From Hyaloscypha bicolor E (taxonomy: Eukaryota; Ascomycota; Leotiomycetes; Helotiales; Hyaloscyphaceae), in NCBI RefSeq assembly GCF_002865645.1, contig NW_020194555.1, positions 2,568,288-2,632,287 of the forward strand: a stretch of DNA of 64,000 bases, read 5' to 3'. A program made the position numbers and the translations under genes. The stretch's first letter is position 1. Every line of letters begins with the position of its first letter. A model generated the notes under the pieces. The model was not told where the DNA came from and did not search any database. It was given only the letters and a program-made list of their open reading frames with translations. Shown here one piece after another: positions 34,030 to 44,123 of this stretch.

Positions 34030-35148
34030 ATGGTAGATTCGACCGAAGTTCTTCACATCTACAGAAGGCTTCTCCGAGCAATCACCTACCTCCCAGATTC
34101 TTATGCCCGGATCAATGTGCACAACGATGTTGTGGGACGATTCAGAAAGCACCGCCCGAGGTCCAGCCCCGAACACATCACAAAGAACAGAGTGAAGAGA
34201 GCCAGAACGACTGCGGTTTGTCTCGAAAGAGCAGGCCATGGGGATTTGGATGACCTCAAGAAGGTGCTCATGCAAACACATGGGCGTGCTGGGGGTCGAA
34301 GGCGTGAATTGATAAAGGACCTTCTTCGACCCGATGAAAGCGTTCTTCCGAAAGATGACTCTGCTGTGAAGGAGCTCATCGAGAGTCCAAAAGCCCAGGA
34401 AGTACTCAACCAGAACCCAAATCCTAAAGTGACTGCTTTCATTGAGAGCCAAAGGAGGAATCACCCGAAGGACAGCATCAAATCAAAAATCCGACAGCTC
34501 GAGATACCGAAGAAAACAATATGGGGTCATGCGCCGACACAGAAGCTCCAAGATTCGATGTGGCGGAAGTGGTGGGCCCAAACTCTCGATAAACTGCTGC
34601 CGCCAGTTCCCCAGCATGAGTGGGACCGTCTTCAAGATCTTGCTTTGGGGAAGATACCTCTGGATGAGTTTCCCAGGCGGCGCTCCAGGCCGGTGGAGGA
34701 GAAGGATGAGAAAGAAGATATGGCATACAGATACCTCCAACTTAAACTCAGAAGCGAAGCTGCACAGATTGAGGGCGCCACATTCGATCCACAACGAGGA
34801 CTGAAGGTCCAAACCAAGACCCGGGAGGAAGTTCTCAACGAAAACTATAGAATTCCTCCTACTCGAGCCCGCCGTAGACTCTACGCCCTCATTTGGTCCT
34901 TAACACCGACCATATCACAAGACGAAGTTACAAAGAAGTGGACAGTAACATGGGGCTCCGGAAAATCATTAATCGCTAGCGGGACTCTTACACAACCCTC
35001 TACGAGCGATATGGAGCTTTTCGAAGGACTACCGAGCCTACCAGAACTACAACCAGTTGACCGTGAAAAATCGGTCAGGGAACGAAGGGAACGACAGGCC
35101 GCCAGGCAAGCAAGATTGCTGAAGGAAACAATGGCAACAAATGTATAA
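34030..35148 (+). CDS. LYR-motif (Cup1-like) protein
   Basis: A single exon of 372 residues starting MVDSTEVLHIYRRLLRAITYL. The opening segment, L-Y-R-like (HIYRRLLRA) followed by YLPDSYARINVHNDVVGRFR, matches the fungal Cup1-like LYR family (LYRM-like domain, three helices with an F/R ending). The rest is charged and helical: GDLDDLKKVLMQTHGRAGGR, RELIKDLLRP, and a Trp-rich patch (MWRKWWAQTLDKLLPPVP). The C-terminus is a coiled coil rich in Arg (RERRERQAARQARLLKE). LYR proteins are mostly mitochondrial accessory or assembly factors for Fe-S and respiratory complexes, acting with acyl carrier protein; the specific partner is unknown. It converges with the acetyltransferase gene 47 bp downstream. 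Confidence 0.82.
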   Translation: MVDSTEVLHIYRRLLRAITYLPDSYARINVHNDVVGRFRKHRPRSSPEHITKNRVKRARTTAVCLERAGHGDLDDLKKVLMQTHGRAGGRRRELIKDLLRPDESVLPKDDSAVKELIESPKAQEVLNQNPNPKVTAFIESQRRNHPKDSIKSKIRQLEIPKKTIWGHAPTQKLQDSMWRKWWAQTLDKLLPPVPQHEWDRLQDLALGKIPLDEFPRRRSRPVEEKDEKEDMAYRYLQLKLRSEAAQIEGATFDPQRGLKVQTKTREEVLNENYRIPPTRARRRLYALIWSLTPTISQDEVTKKWTVTWGSGKSLIASGTLTQPSTSDMELFEGLPSLPELQPVDREKSVRERRERQAARQARLLKETMATNV

Positions 35149-35195
35149 ACTCTTCTCAAAAACTGCCAAACGCCATCACTTGTCTATATCTTTCT

Positions 35196-35812
35196 CTATC
35201 CTGCCTTCTTCGCCAATTCCTCCAATCCCTCCCGCTCAACCCTCATAGTCTGCCACTCCGTCAGAGCCTTTGCACCAACCCTCTCGTAAAACTCTATGCT
35301 CGGCGTATTCCACTTCAACACACTCCACTCTAACCTCCCTGCATCCATAGCCACGCACTCCTTTGCCAATTCCCCTAACAATCTCTGTCCATACCCCTTC
35401 CCTCTTACAGTCTCCCGAACAAACAGATCCTCCAAGTAAATCCCAGCTCTCGCCCTCCAAGTACTGTAATTATAGAAATAAAGAGCCATTCCGACAGCTT
35501 CGCCAGACGGCGTAAAGAGTAGCAGACATCGTGCAGGCCGTGTGGGGGAAATCGGATCGCCGGTTGACTGAGTCGTGTTGTCCGGAGAAACGAGGCCTGA
35601 GGGCGCAAAGGAGAGGGTATTGAGGAGTGATTCAGGCGTGGCTTCTACGGCATTAGGTTCATTTTCGTAGTCGGCGAGTTCTTGGATTAGTTGGAGGATT
35701 GTGTGGACATCTGCCGTACCTTGTGAGCTGTTGACGCGGGGAGGGGTGGAGGGGTAGTCTAACCTTCACGCCGTGCATGGCGGACGACGACGCCTTCGTG
35801 GGAGGGTGCCAT
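35196..35812 (-). CDS. GNAT-family N-acetyltransferase (diamine acetyltransferase-like)
   Basis: Two exons (35812-35764, 35719-35196) give 190 residues; the length is divisible by three. It begins MAPSHEGVVVRHARREG, has the SSAT-like block TILQLIQELADYENEPNAV near residues 20-40, and GNAT motif D/A as IYLEDLFVRETVRGKGYGQR (the RGKGYG acetyl-CoA loop). Motif B is visible as LEWSVLKWNTPSIEFYERVG. This arrangement is that of spermidine/spermine or thialysine acetyltransferases; the substrate is not certain. Likely cytosolic. It converges with the LYR-motif gene. The intron is 44 nt with a CTCACAAG acceptor region. Confidence 0.9.
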
Positions 35813-35925
35813 TGTAGATTAGGACAAATGTTGAAGAGGAGAGGAAGGGGAAAGAAGGAAATGAGAGGGAATACCCTTTTATGTTTTCAATTAACGGTGG
35901 CGGTCAGATGAAAATTTTGTTGGTA

Positions 35926-36100
35926 CAGTGGTATGCAAAAACTCCCTGTTTTAGCGCGTTTTTGACGAAAAGTGGTACCTTGAAAAAATGGTACTGAATT
36001 ATATTCAACCACCAATTGCTCCACCAAACCACGTCCGAATTAGGTAAGAAGTAGATTAATTTACTCCCCTGAAGTAGCTCTTGCTAATGATATAATCAGA
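35926..36100 (+). repeat. Left long inverted repeat of the second transposon
   Basis: Pairs with 37590-37766. The outer 47 bp are perfect, the inner part includes shared blocks such as CAACCACCAATTGCTCCACC and TTTACTCCCCTGAAGTA, with scattered differences between. Confidence 0.88.
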
Positions 36101-37239
36101 TTACGATCCACCCCCTCCTTCCCTCACCCGAATTTGTAGCTATTGAGCCTGCACATCGAGCCGAATTCTTAGCAAACCCAACTTCTCCCCTGTCTACGAA
36201 CCAATTCGCCCTTTTTTTATTAATATCGATGGGCAGATATTAGTAATTTGATATCTATAATATTAGAGGAGAAGGCTGAGCTAAAATAGCTAAAGGCGAT
36301 GGAAAAATCGGGTACTAGTATGGGGATTTCTCCTTGTTATGAAGGCTAAAGTCTCCCTTTGGTATACTATATGGAATTCAGAAGCTAATTAGTGTTTTAT
36401 ATTGAATATAGGTACTTAGTAGCACCGATTGCTAATATAGTAGCCCCATTCGAAAGCCCCATTCGACAGCCCCATTCCAAAGCACTATTCCGGACATCCA
36501 AGCAGAAGACTCGATTCGACCAGATATTGCCTTTAGTACGTACCCTGAAGACGAAATTAGCTTCTACCAGGATATAGGCAACTTACAAAAGCAGGATTAT
36601 TAAGAGTTTATAAGTTCTGGGCTATTGGATGACGATTACAAGGCGATTGGGGGGTAGGGAGAATGATATTTAGAATCGAGGTTAACGAGCTGCCCCCTTG
36701 ATTTCCACGTATCACTGGTTTAGGGAGGCGAGGAATGGACCAATCAGATTACAGGATTTTAGGCTCTTTTGAAGAGAGTTATTACTGGTGTTGTGGTCAT
36801 TGTTTTTAGTCGAGTTTGTCTATATTTGGAGTTTTTCCCTTATACTAAATATTTTTGCAACCATGCCGTAGGATTTTTTTATATTAGAATAATTAAAAGA
36901 GCTATTTCCCACGATTCTAAATCAGCTTTCGTTTTTTTAATAGCAGTTGTGGTTATTAAGAACCGTGGTATTTTTTAATTAGTATCAATGTCGGCTCTCT
37001 AGTAAAGTAACAAGTGATTTTGGAACCACCTTTTGTAATATTAAAATCACCAGAACTTTAAGTAATATTAAGTATGGCGATTTCATTGATTTCATACTAA
37101 TTCTACAGGGAAATTCCGATATCCTGAATTATAGAAATGCCCTCCAGCCTTTCTAGCCCCCGTCCAAACCTCCAAACCTCCAAATGGTATTAATTAGGTA
37201 ATTTCCAAAGTTTAGATACTTCCCATAGACTTTCCTGCA

Positions 37240-37598
37240 ATTCCCTCGCATATTAGACTTAATATTGCGAAAGCCCCCCCTAATTGGGTTCAAAATTGGG
37301 CAATAGGGAAGCAACTAATATATCCAGATTCCCCCCCTCCCCACCCCCCTCCCACTTCTGGCACATATCAAGCACCCTCTGACTCCAGTGTATACCACAG
37401 TTATCCATTATAATAATCGAAGTCTTCCCCAGCCATAAAAACACTACGGGAGTACCCTGTTTCCCATCCAAAATCGAAATTATCGTACCACTGCTCAAGG
37501 AGCTCCCGGTTCTGCACGGGTTGTGCGAGAAGATCGTAGATGGCCGCGATGCGCGCGGGCTTAGGTAAGGAGCTATAATCTGCTCTTATCATTAGCAA
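37240..37598 (-). pseudogene. Transposase relic (DDE superfamily), fragments
   Basis: Two overlapping frames on the minus strand. One reads SLPKPARIAAIYDLLAQPVQ and NRELLEQWYDNFDFGWETGY; the other reads VFLWLGKTSIIIMDNCGIHW, then QRVLDMCQKW and a degraded LDILVASLLPNFEPN, which resembles the usual L-x-Y-L-P-P-Y-S-P-D-F-N-P-I-E block. Frameshifts and substitutions prevent a full reading. Confidence 0.6.
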
Positions 37599-37766
37599 GA
37601 GATACTTCAGGGGAGTAAATTGATCTACTTCTCATCTAATTTGGACGTGGTTTGGTGGAGCAATTGGTGGTTGAAAATGATTTAGGTAACTTTTGGTGCA
37701 CCCATTTTTAAGTGTACCGCTTTTCGTCAAAAACGCGCTAAAACAGGGAGTTTTTGCATACCACTG
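37590..37766 (-). repeat. Right long inverted repeat of the second transposon
   Basis: Inverted partner of 35926-36100. TA follows at 37767-37768. Confidence 0.88.
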
Positions 37767-37768
37767 TA

Positions 37769-38630
37769 TTGACAGGGTGAAGGGCGCAGGCGGGGTTGAA
37801 ACATTTCCCCAGGAACGAGCTTGGCACTTGAATCTTAAATCCAACTCCATCACTCTTCTCCCTTCAATGTCAACCAACATGATCACAAGAACACATCCAT
37901 CAGTCAATGGGGATATCCTTCGACTTTTAGAAAAAGTTACAGGATTGCAATCCGGCACATTATATTACTTTGCCGGCGGGCCTGGGTCAAGTTCCTTTCC
38001 GAGACACCCAGCCATTGCTTCTTGTCTCCAGTGCTTTCTAATGAGTCTGTTCTTATCACCAAGATACCGCATGTCTTTGCCGTATACTTCAAATTGTTCA
38101 GCCTTATCCCAGCTAGGCTCTCTTCCAATCTTCGATCAACATGGGTCTCTTTATGGCTTACAGAGTCCTTTGGGACGAGGACTGTTCCAATCCTACTAAT
38201 TTCCACCGGTCTCCTCAGCATTCCTTTTAATATGGAATGTTCTAAAAGCTTCGAATTCACAAGTGCAAATCCTCGACTGGAGGCAAGGTTGTACCTGCCT
38301 GATCGAGCGGCCCAAAGTGGGGTTCAAGACGCTGGGATCGTGCCCCACAATAGGTCGCCCTGGACTCCCTAATTTGGAACGGTATAACCAACCAAAATTG
38401 TTTTGACAGGTCGCCATTTCAAGCCACGCAGCCTTGTTTATAAGTGGAGGAAGATGGCATGATATTCTTTGCTTTGAATTTTGTCAACTTAGAAGAGCGT
38501 CAGAGTCATCTCCTTAGTTTTTCAGCTCATTCACAATCATTGCACTACTTATGAGTATTTCCTAAGGAAACCTTTCTTTCCTTCCTAAGCCCTCGCTCAT
38601 CGTGCCCATCTGAATTTCAGAGTCTCGAAA
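37769..38630. other. Intergenic region upstream of the amine oxidase gene
   Basis: About 860 bp with no supported gene. The plus frame 37693-38199 begins inside the transposon end and lacks motifs. It presumably includes the promoter of the amine oxidase gene. Confidence 0.4.
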
Positions 38631-40446
38631 ATGGGGTTCGTCTGCTCAAGACAAACCAAAAGCCCGCCCGATACCATGTCCTCAAAAAAAGTCCATGTTG
38701 GTATTGTGGGTGCAGGAATTTCGGGGCTTAGATGTGCTGAGGTCCTCCTCGAGAATGGCTTCCAAGTTACCATTTTAGAGGCCAGAGATAGAATTGGTGG
38801 AAGAGCGAGTACCTTTACCTAAGCCTAAGTCAGAGAGCTAACAATCCTCGACAGATTTGCCAAAGTGATAAGCTGGGATATAGTGTTGATTTGTGAGTCG
38901 ATCTAACGCTTCCCTCAAAAGGCTCAAGATTTGACAAGATATCAGAGGTCCAAATTGGATTCACACAGTAGGATCTCCTTGACCCCTCTTTTTGATTCCA
39001 CCAGAGCTAATATGCGACTCACAGGCTGGAGGGAGACAACCTATGCTCGATCTGGCAAAGAAGACGAATACAACTCTTCACCGCTGGAACGACAAGCAAA
39101 GAATATATGATGCTTTCGGGAAACTCCTTCCAGACGAGAAATCAGAAAAGCTTTCAACTCTTCTGTGGGAGATCATCGCAGAAGGGTTTGAATATAGTCT
39201 AAAAGAAGGGAAGTCCATTCATGAAACCGAAAGTTTGTATGACTTCATCAAACAAAAGGCAAAAGCAAATTTGCCTGATGAGAAAGATCAGGCGTTATTG
39301 TTGCAAATGTCGCATGTGTGGGGTTGCTATATTGGTGAGCCGATTACCCAGCAGAGTTTGAGATACGCCTGGTTAGAAGAATGTTGTGGTGGAGGTGAGA
39401 TATATGATCCTATCAAATTTTTGATGTGGTCACTGACTTTGCTACGAATTTGAAGAGGAAACTTTTGTAGAGGGTAATCACAAAGCTATTCTGGCGGAGA
39501 TTGCAAGGATCCCGCTCGAGAAAGCAGTTGTAAAACTGGGGGTAAGAATTGTGGAAGTACTTACGGCTGAAAGAGAAACCCAGGATAGTCAGGTGGTTCT
39601 GAAAACAGAAAAAGGGGAGAGCTTCTCCTTCGATGAGGTGCTAATGACTACTCCTTTGGGATTTCTGAAGCGGAACAAGGAGATGTTCAAGCCCTCATTA
39701 CCACCCAGACTTTTGGCAGGTATCGATGCAATCTCAGTGGGACATCTTGAGAAAGTAAGTTTGAGTAAGCTTACCTGATTCGGGGCGAACACTGACGGAG
39801 ACTGTAGGTCTTCATCACCTTTCCAGAAGCCTTTTGGCTTGATCCTCCGACGAAGCAAATAAATTCAAGTCTCTCGCCCGATCAAAAAGCACACGCAGAA
39901 GACACCTTCGCAAGCAATATACATTGGCTTTCGCCCAGCTACTCTCCGGAAACAAATCCCAAACGCTGGCCTCAAGAATTCTGGGATCTCGCCGCCTTCT
40001 CACCTGCAAATCGACGGCCAACGATGCTCTTCTACATCTACGGCGAATGCTCAGAGTACATAGTCAACCTTGTGCACGGAAAATCCGATGAAGAACACTA
40101 TAAGCTCCTCGATGAGTTCTACAAGCCTTATTACTCACTCCTGCCTCATTACTCCATTGAAAATTCAGCTTGCACACCGAAGGCTTTTCTATCGAGCGAG
40201 TGGCAGAAAGATGAACTGTCTGGATATGGAAGTTATTGTAATTTCCAGGTTGGAATTACGGATGCTGATGGCGACATGGAAGCTATAAGAAATGGGGTCC
40301 CAGAGAGGAGGTTATGGTTTGCAGGTGAGCATACAGCGCCGTTTGATGAGTGCGGGACTGCTGCCGGTGGGTATTTATCCGGCGAAGGAGTTGCGAAACG
40401 GATTCTGGAGGTGTATGGGATAAAACCAAACGAAGCCTCTCCATAA
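38631..40446 (+). CDS. FAD-dependent amine oxidase (polyamine oxidase-like)
   Basis: Six exons (38631-38804, 38855-38892, 38946-38967, 39025-39394, 39456-39754, 39808-40446) give 513 residues; the length is divisible by three. The FAD-binding Rossmann motif is [20 protein letters not shown] with EARDRIGGR. Then come LGYSVDLGPNWIH, typical of flavin amine oxidases, and at the C-terminus [20 protein letters not shown] and [12 protein letters not shown], the second FAD-binding block. It oxidises an amine (polyamine or similar) with release of H2O2; the substrate is not known. The first intron appears to use a GC donor (AGA|GCGAGT). An alternative start MSSKKVH at 38676 has a better context (ACCATG). 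The gene converges with a HET gene 27 bp away. Confidence 0.93.
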
Positions 40447-40473
40447 TGGTGTCTTGATCTTAGGTGTGGAATT

Positions 40474-42049
40474 TTAGATCATCAATACTGACTCGGCTTG
40501 CTCCTGCTTCAAGCGCCCAGCGTAGACGCCAGCACAATACTTTACTATCCCATGTTCCTTCCATCGCGCCAGCCCTGGGTTCCCAAATTTCCAAACAATG
40601 CTAGAAGCAGCGAATAGCTCTACCTCTTCAAGATCCCGAATGTCCCTTTGGGAATAGAACAATCCCATCTCACAGATCTGAGGTTCACGGCATCCGGTAA
40701 ACCCAATCTTGAGAAGAAATTTCAACAGATCTTCTCTCCAGTCGGGAGTTTCCCCAATCCCAGGTTTGAATATCCCGATCTGTATGTGGGTCGGATTATC
40801 GGGTTCATGGTAACCAAAGAGATATCTTTCGATCTGCTTAACCGCGTGTGGATCGATGCTCGCAGAGGGTCGGAGTCGAATCAAGTTGTCCAGCCAAAAT
40901 CCACCCTCGTCCCCATGTGCATTCTGTGTCGTCCCAATGAGATCGAATGCTGGGATTGAGCTATACCAGTTGATAACGGGGATCAAATGTGCTGGTCCAT
41001 TCGAATTTGGCCGCCACCTCAGCCCCATCTCGTCGCTCCTTTCATCTGATGTATAGATGAATGAGTAGTCATTCCTTGCTTCACACAATTCCATCAACTT
41101 ATCTGCCAATTTTTCCAGACTATTAGATGCAGCACCCCAGGAGGCTTCCTTAGTCAATGCACCAAGGCAAGCCAGGAGCCTGTTCTGGGGGAAATTGACA
41201 TCGAGATCTCGAAGCCCAATGTTGGAGAGAATACCCAAAGCAGTCCGCTCTAGATATCCGCTCATTAACATATCTCCTAATGCCTCTTCGAGGATGCTGA
41301 GATGAGGGAAGTTGTCCAAGACTCCCATCTCTCCCTGCTCATTCTCTTTCTTCCACCTGTTCAACGAGGCTCCAACGCAATTCAAGAATCGCTGTACCTG
41401 GACAACAGGAGTCCCAACGCCAGGATTGGTAGTAGTGAAGTAAGTGTCTGCTCCGTTGACGAGCTCTTGATACGTCCAAACTCGACTGATCCATTTATCT
41501 TGCTCGAGGGCTCGAAGCTCGGACGCTGGGAAGGGGGAAGGTGATTGCCCGGCAGCTGCTGTCTCGATGATATTCCAAATGGGCCCTTGGAGCACGATGA
41601 TCACGGATACTGCCGAGCTGTAAATATAACCCATGCTATGGGAGATCAGCGAGTCCGCAAGAAGGGTTGGCCCTGTCCTGGACATACCTCTCAAGAGTAG
41701 CCTGTCGTGATTCTCCTTCCAACTGTGGGATACACAAGGCATCTATCCAGAAAGCCTCGACTTTCTCAATTTGGGGCCTGAAATCTTCACGTTTCAATAG
41801 CTCAGCAGCCTTGATCGCAGCCTCGAGAGCCAGACGAGTCCTGTCTGAGATCGGTCTCTTGCAATCGAAAAAATTTCCAGGTTCTTCAGTGCCTGACCCC
41901 CAAACATAGGAGATACAGTGAAATTTGAGGTGCTTGATTTGTTCAGGGCTGTGAGGGCCGGTCACGCGCCACAGCCTTCCCTTGATTTCTTCGTCTCCTT
42001 TCTCTCTCATTGCTCCGGGCTCGACTGGGACTACGAGGTTAAGCTCCAT
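40474..42049 (-). CDS. HET-domain protein, short-form
   Basis: Two exons (42049-41688, 41635-40474, intron 52 nt) give 507 residues; the length is divisible by three. Exon 1 carries HLKFHCISYVWGSGTEEPGN (the xYxALSYxWG motif, with C-I-S) and KVEAFWIDALCIPQLEGES (WIDALCI.Q). Exon 2 begins SMGYIYSSAVSVIIVLQ and has DKWISRVWTYQELVNG (the S-R-x-W-T-x-Q-E core), completing the HET domain. About 330 residues without a recognised domain follow. Likely a cytosolic allorecognition or stress-response factor. Its start is well separated (about 520 bp) from the divergent epimerase gene. Confidence 0.92.
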
Positions 42050-42570
42050 ATCGCACTACAGGTAGGTAATATACCAGAACTTGTAAATAATAAGGATACG
42101 TAATAATACATAATAATTTGAAAGCAATCTCGTAGCTTTTGACTTGAAGAAAAGTGGTTACGCTTGCCATTTTCAGCTCATGCAGTGGAACTCGAAATGT
42201 TTGAAGGATTGGTTGCTGCCACACAACTTGCGCACTTGGCACTCCAATGGAAAGAAGTTTTCTTCTTTTGGAGGGAAATAACTTTTGAGAAGCTCTTAGA
42301 TGAAGGATGAAGAAAATCAAACGCTGAAGACTTTCCCAGTGGCAGAAAACCTCGCTAATATTCACCGCTCTTCAGGGGCTTCGGTCGCAATTACCCCGCT
42401 GGAACCCCTCAGTTGCCTCACTGACGTAAAGACATGTCACTGCTTTTTAATTGGCGACGGTGATCTCTTTAACTCCGAAGCCTTAAAGCTCCCATAATTG
42501 GGGGTTTTCCGCAAAGAATTTCTAAATCCATTCAATTCTCCTTAGTTTGTGATTTTCAGAAATCTGTAAG
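42050..42570. promoter_or_regulatory. Divergent upstream region between HET and epimerase genes
   Basis: A 521-bp interval between two opposite start codons, without an internal gene. AT-rich near 42085-42120. No specific site stands out. Confidence 0.45.
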
Positions 42571-43661
42571 ATGTCGAACACCAACCCTACCGTGGCTAGT
42601 GGCAAGAAGATTGTGAGGGAGCACTGGGAGCCTGTGTAATCCTCGAGGAACGAAAGCTGACAAACTTCAGGTCTTTACAGGGGGAAGCGGTAAAGCTGGA
42701 AGACATGTGATAACCGTACCTCTTGAGTAAAGGCCACAAAGTCCTGAATCTCGACCTCGTGCCTTTCCCAGACCCATCAGCGGATGTCTATACCCTCAAG
42801 ACAGACCTCACCGATTCCGGACAAGTTTTCAATGCTCTGACCAGTCATTTCAACATGTCTGGTTACGCAGATGGACCAGTTCCTGGACCTCCTGGTGTTG
42901 TCATCCATTTCGCCGGTACGTACCGTACACACAACAGCAGCAATAAGTCAAACCGACTGATATTTATAGCCTACGCACGCAACATGCTTGTACCAGATTC
43001 CGAGCTCTTCCAAGCCAATGTTCGAAGCACCTATAATGTGGTCGAAGCAGCTTGTAAGTTAGGCGTCAAGAAAATCATCATAGCCTCTTCCGAGACAACC
43101 TATGGTGTTTGCTTCGCCCAAGGTGATGCGGACTATCACTCCTTCCCTCTTGAAGAAGACTATGACGTTGATCCTGAAGACTCGTACGGCCACTTTTCAA
43201 TATCACATGACTTCACCAACTGACAATCTTCCAGGTACGCACTCTCCAAGATCTGCGGTGAGAAAACAGCACGAACCTTCGCCAGACGCTTTAAAAACGA
43301 CATTTACGCTCTTAGAATTGGAAATGTTACCGAACCACATGAGTATGCGAAAGACTTCCCCGCGTATCTCTCCAATCCCACTTCTCGTAAAAGAAATGCG
43401 TGGAGTTATATCGATGCCAGAGACTTGGGACAGATCTGTGACTTGGCGATCAAGAAGAGCGAGTTGGGATTCCAAGTCTTCAATGCTACCAATAATACGA
43501 TTACGGTCAAGGGGATGACAACTAAGGAGTTCCTGGCGAAGGAGTGTCCGAATACGAAAATTACGAGAGAGATGGGGGAGCATGAGGCGCCGTTGAGCAA
43601 TAGGAAGATCCGGGAGGTGTTGGGATACAAGGATGTTCATGACTGGAAGAAGTATGTCTAG
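42571..43661 (+). pseudogene. NAD-dependent epimerase/dehydratase (extended SDR) with +1 frameshift
   Basis: Four exons (42571-42612, 42671-42915, 42970-43183, 43235-43661) reconstruct a protein of about 308 residues. The NAD motif reads KKIVFTGGSGKAGRHVI (G-G-S-G-K-A-G), followed after the shift by PYLLSKGHKVLNLDLVPFPD. Later come IHFAAYARNM, IASSETTYGV and EDSYALSKICGEK (the Tyr-x3-Lys catalytic pair). The C-terminus is WSYIDARDLGQICDLAI and ends KDVHDWKKYV. The summed exons are 928 nt, one more than a multiple of three, with the extra base near 42712 (ATAACCG). Without it the frame hits TAA. The rest of the gene is intact, so either the mutation is recent or the base is an assembly error. 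The substrate is likely a nucleotide sugar or related compound. Confidence 0.75.
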
Positions 43662-44123
43662 ATCTACGGTGTAAAATGGATACTACTCTGCACTTGTGAG
43701 GTTCACTGAAGTATCGTGCAGGCTAATAAAATATTTGTGACTGCATTTATGTGTTGATTCGTGAGGAACTTGAAGCACTTGCGGTGGACAACCCACCGAC
43801 GCCACCATAACATTCTTCCCAGATTGACTAAAATATTCATATTCGCAACCATACATCTCCCCATTTTCCTCTTACAGCAATGACTGCCGTTTCGCCTGCC
43901 TCTTGGTGCTTACTTGATTTATAGTGTTGTGATCTTACAAGTAGAAATTGTACAGGCATCACGGAAGGAAATCGGGTGACGTCGCTATATCGTGACGTAA
44001 GAATTTTGAAAATAAGAGCACACTTCACTTCAAATATCTTAATTTTCCTCACTCAATTCTCATTCACAAATTGATTCAGATGATACACTTTCCCTCAGTA
44101 TATCTCAATAATCAAAGTTTACA
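43662..44123. other. Intergenic region, upstream of the alcohol dehydrogenase
   Basis: About 460 bp, no gene seen. Moderately AT-rich towards the ADH start. Confidence 0.4.

Larger units (their letters stand above)
35926..37766 (-). mobile_element. RIP-like mutated TA-flanked DNA transposon with long inverted repeats
   Basis: A 1841-bp element flanked by TA (35924-35925 and 37767-37768). The first 47 bp of each end are identical in inverted orientation (CAGTGGTATGCAAAAACTCC at both tips, continuing TTTTAGCGCG). Similarity continues, with point differences, for about 175 bp, to CTCTTGCTAATGATA on both sides. The interior is AT-rich and broken. On the minus strand a relic of a DDE_3-type transposase is readable: SIIIMDNCGIHWSQRVLDMC at about 37380-37450 is the second catalytic Asp region. 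The class (Tc1/mariner/pogo superfamily) follows from TA duplication plus this motif; the precise family is unclear. Confidence 0.88.

Noticed and set aside
36392..36978. Plus-strand frames inside the second transposon
   Set aside because: The AT-rich, decayed interior with transposase remnants on the opposite strand makes them chance frames.
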